NCBI RefSeq assembly: GCF_001654855.1 | Contig: NZ_LXEN01000102.1 | Coordinates: forward strand, 1-64,000 | DNA: 64,000 nucleotides | From: Proteus myxofaciens ATCC 19692 | GTDB taxonomy: Bacteria > Pseudomonadota > Gammaproteobacteria > Enterobacterales > Enterobacteriaceae | Direction: 5' to 3' | Part shown: positions 61,989 through 64,000 of the stretch, one piece after another | How the letters are laid out: each line of letters opens with the position of its first letter | Numbering within the stretch: the stretch's first letter is position 1 | Position numbers and translations under genes: made by a program | The notes under the pieces: generated by a model | What the model saw: only the letters and a program-made list of their open reading frames with translations | The model's database searches: none | Told to the model about the DNA's origin: nothing

Positions 61989-62834
61989 ATGTCTGACTTT
62001 TCAGAAAAAGGCTGGCTTGCTGAAATCTCGTTACGTTATGAAATAAAACGCGGGATAACACGCCTTACTGAGAAACGTCATATCGGCCCTTTAATGGTGC
62101 AACGCCCTTTCTATCCAGAGCAAAATGTCGCACATACGTATTTACTTCATCCACCAGGAGGTGTTGTGGGTGGAGATAAGCTATCTATTAATATTCATGT
62201 CGCACCTTATGCTCATGCACTATTAACTACGCCTGGTGCGACTAAGTTTTATCGTAGTGCTGGTGGTGTTGCTTATCAAATTCAAACATTAAAGGTGGAT
62301 GCTGAAGGGTTTTTAGAGTGGTTACCACAAGAGAATATCTTTTTTCCCCAAGCTCAAGTCCGTTTAAAAACAGATGTTTATGTGGCAACGGGGGCAAAAT
62401 TTATTGGTTGGGAAATTCAATGTTTTGGTCGTCCTGTTTTAGATGAATGGTTTGAAGATGGCAAGGTAAGAGGGCGCTTTAATTTTTATCTTGATGAGAA
62501 ATTGCTATTAACAGAGTCAATTTTTGTTGAAGGATTACAAAAAAAAGCCGCCACAATGCGCGAATTTCCTATGCTAGGTTCTCTTTATATTTATCCTGCA
62601 GATGAAGAGTTAAAAACGTTTATTCAGCATCATCTAGAAGAATTGATATCAGCAAATACAAATAATCATCATGTCATTGAATATGGTTTAACTAATATTG
62701 ATGGCATTTTAGTGTTGCGACTACTGGGTACGCAAACAGAACCTATGATGGCGTGTTTTGCACAAGTTTGGCAAATCACACGAGAATATTGGCTTGGTTA
62801 TTGCCCCGAGCCACCTCGTATATGGGCGACATAA
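61989..62834 (+). CDS. ureD: Urease accessory protein UreD
   Basis: UreD (UreH) binds apo-urease and acts with UreF and UreG to insert nickel into the active site. It has 281 residues from the ATG at 61989 (CAGGAG upstream, giving [13 protein letters not shown]). The family motifs [25 protein letters not shown] and [11 protein letters not shown] are present, and the [12 protein letters not shown] segment is conserved. An upstream TTG at 61956 in frame is rejected. It is first in ureDABC and 21 nt before ureA. UreE, F and G are presumably beyond the window. Confidence 0.97.
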   Translation: MSDFSEKGWLAEISLRYEIKRGITRLTEKRHIGPLMVQRPFYPEQNVAHTYLLHPPGGVVGGDKLSINIHVAPYAHALLTTPGATKFYRSAGGVAYQIQTLKVDAEGFLEWLPQENIFFPQAQVRLKTDVYVATGAKFIGWEIQCFGRPVLDEWFEDGKVRGRFNFYLDEKLLLTESIFVEGLQKKAATMREFPMLGSLYIYPADEELKTFIQHHLEELISANTNNHHVIEYGLTNIDGILVLRLLGTQTEPMMACFAQVWQITREYWLGYCPEPPRIWAT

Positions 62835-62855
62835 TCGTTATTTTTAGGAGCGAAA

Positions 62856-63158
62856 ATGGAATTAACACCAAGAGAGAAAGACAAACTACTGCTTTTTACT
62901 GCGGGGCTTGTTGCTGAAAGACGTCTTAATAAAGGGCTTAAGCTGAATTATCCAGAAGCTGTTGCATTAATCAGTTGTGCCATTATGGAAGGTGCTCGTG
63001 AAGGCAAAACCGTTGCTCAACTTATGAGTGAAGGTCGTACTATTCTCACCGCAGAACAAGTAATGGAGGGAATACCTGAAATGATAAAAGATATTCAGGT
63101 TGAGTGCACATTCCCTGATGGCACAAAATTGGTTTCTATCCATGATCCTATTGTATAG
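62856..63158 (+). CDS. ureA: Urease gamma subunit UreA
   Basis: UreA is the small structural subunit of the (UreABC)3 enzyme that splits urea to ammonia and carbamate. It has 100 residues, the length of bacterial Ure[24 protein letters not shown] and the C-terminal [27 protein letters not shown] precedes the ATG. It is 8 nt before ureB. Confidence 0.98.
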   Translation: MELTPREKDKLLLFTAGLVAERRLNKGLKLNYPEAVALISCAIMEGAREGKTVAQLMSEGRTILTAEQVMEGIPEMIKDIQVECTFPDGTKLVSIHDPIV

Positions 63159-63166
63159 GTGAATTT

Positions 63167-63493
63167 ATGATCCCTGGCGAAATTAAAGTAAATCAAGCAT
63201 TAGGTGATATTGAACTTAATGCAGGCCGTGAGACAAAAACAATACAAGTTGCTAATCATGGCGATAGACCTGTCCAAGTTGGCTCTCACTATCACTTTTA
63301 TGAAGTTAATGATGCTTTAAAATTTGAACGAGAAGGTACCTTGGGCTTTCGTTTAAATATCCCAGCGGGTATGGCTGTTCGCTTTGAACCAGGCCAAAGC
63401 CGTACTGTAGAGTTAGTCACTTTTGCAGGAAAACGTGAGATTTACGGCTTTCATGGCAAAGTTATGGGCAAATTACAGGAAGGGAAAAAATGA
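63167..63493 (+). CDS. ureB: Urease beta subunit UreB
   Basis: UreB is the second structural subunit of urease, 108 residues: [20 protein letters not shown], then [19 protein letters not shown] and [16 protein letters not shown]. It overlaps ureC by 4 nt (ATGA), so translation is coupled. Beta subunits differ from P. mirabilis at several positions by recollection, which may point to another Proteus species; that is inference. Confidence 0.98.
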   Translation: MIPGEIKVNQALGDIELNAGRETKTIQVANHGDRPVQVGSHYHFYEVNDALKFEREGTLGFRLNIPAGMAVRFEPGQSRTVELVTFAGKREIYGFHGKVMGKLQEGKK

Positions 63494-64000
63494 AAACAAT
63501 ATCACGTCAAGCATATGCAGATATGTTTGGTCCAACAACAGGTGATAGGCTACGTTTAGCGGATACCGAGCTTTTTCTTGAAATTGAAAAAGACTTTACA
63601 ACTTATGGCGAAGAAGTGAAATTTGGTGGTGGTAAAGTTATTCGTGATGGAATGGGGCAAAGCCAAGTCGTTAGCGCAGAGTGTGTTGATGTCCTTATTA
63701 CGAACGCTATCATTTTAGATAGCTGGGGTATTGTAAAAGCAGATGTTGGTATTAAAGACGGTCGCATTGTTGGTATTGGTAAAGCAGGTAATCCAGATGT
63801 GCAACCTAATATCGATATTGTTATTGGTCCTGGTACAGAAGTTGTTGCTGGCGAAGGCAAAATTGTCACCGCAGGTGGTATTGATTCACACATTCACTTT
63901 ATCTGTCCCCAACAAGCTGAAGAAGGCTTAGTCTCAGGTATTACCACCTTTATTGGTGGTGGTACTGGCCCTGTTGCAGGAACGAATGCAACAACCGTCA
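63490..64000 (+). CDS. ureC: Urease alpha subunit UreC, 5' part (cut by window end)
   Basis: UreC carries the bi-nickel active site. Only the first 170 codons are present and the frame is open to the window end. Start [20 protein letters not shown]; the nickel-ligand motif GGIDSHIHF (His134, His136) and the [15 protein letters not shown] segment after it are intact. The full protein should be about 567 residues, including the carbamylated lysine farther on. It overlaps ureB by 4 nt. Confidence 0.97.
   Translation, partial: MKTISRQAYADMFGPTTGDRLRLADTELFLEIEKDFTTYGEEVKFGGGKVIRDGMGQSQVVSAECVDVLITNAIILDSWGIVKADVGIKDGRIVGIGKAGNPDVQPNIDIVIGPGTEVVAGEGKIVTAGGIDSHIHFICPQQAEEGLVSGITTFIGGGTGPVAGTNATTV

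Overview
The window is a low-GC, AT-rich enterobacterial chromosome segment. It most likely comes from the genus Proteus (Morganellaceae). The main reasons are the UreR-type AraC regulator divergent from ureDABC, the E. coli-like core gene blocks and the strongly AT-rich intergenic DNA. I cannot fix the species. There is no sign of an insertion sequence, prophage, CRISPR array, rRNA or tRNA gene.

Layout. 0-7 kb, minus strand: aroQ-accB-accC-yhdT-panF-prmA (dusB-fis would follow beyond position 1), with acuI upstream. 7.4-19.2 kb, plus strand: mreBCD-maf-rng-yhdP, a nitrilase-family gene, tldD, and a barnase/barstar-type RNase-inhibitor pair. 19.3-21.9 kb: darP, pmbA and rnk; tldD and pmbA, partners in one protease, lie about 1.7 kb apart here. 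22-30 kb, minus strand: the envelope/nitrogen-PTS cluster yrbG-kdsD-kdsC-lptC-lptA-lptB-rpoN-hpf-ptsN-rapZ-npr. 30.3-35.2 kb, plus strand: mlaFEDCB, ibaG, murA. 35.3-39.3 kb: an accessory stretch at the murA/degS junction, holding a two-gene operon (zinc-ribbon-like protein plus SIR2-like NADase-fold protein), a DUF2157 membrane protein and a CPCC cysteine-rich protein. 39.3-47 kb: degS, degQ, zapG, zapE, rplM-rpsI, sspA-sspB. 47-49.6 kb: a DcuC-family carrier with an AbgA-like M20 amidohydrolase, preceded by a perfect FNR box. 50-60.6 kb: gltBD, arcB, the sRNA ArcZ, elbB, mtgA. 60.6-64 kb: ureR and ureDABC, with ureC cut by the window end.

How the parts connect. Most genes build or maintain the envelope: fatty-acid initiation (accBC), rod shape (mreBCD), Kdo supply and LPS export (kdsCD, lptABC), phospholipid retrograde transport (mlaBCDEF), murein synthesis (murA, mtgA) and envelope stress proteolysis (degS, degQ). 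A second theme is carbon/nitrogen and oxygen signalling (rpoN, ptsN, npr, gltBD, arcB/ArcZ, the FNR-boxed transporter operon, urease). Two clear CRP palindromes lie upstream of aroQ-accBC and of gltBD.

The best candidate for an undescribed system is the SIR2 / zinc-ribbon pair at 35.3-37.5 kb. It looks like an anti-phage NAD-depletion module, but that role is inferred from fold motifs and context only. Gene starts were adjusted by Shine-Dalgarno position and by recalled E. coli orthologue N-termini; all family and orthologue statements rest on recognition by eye, not on database searches.
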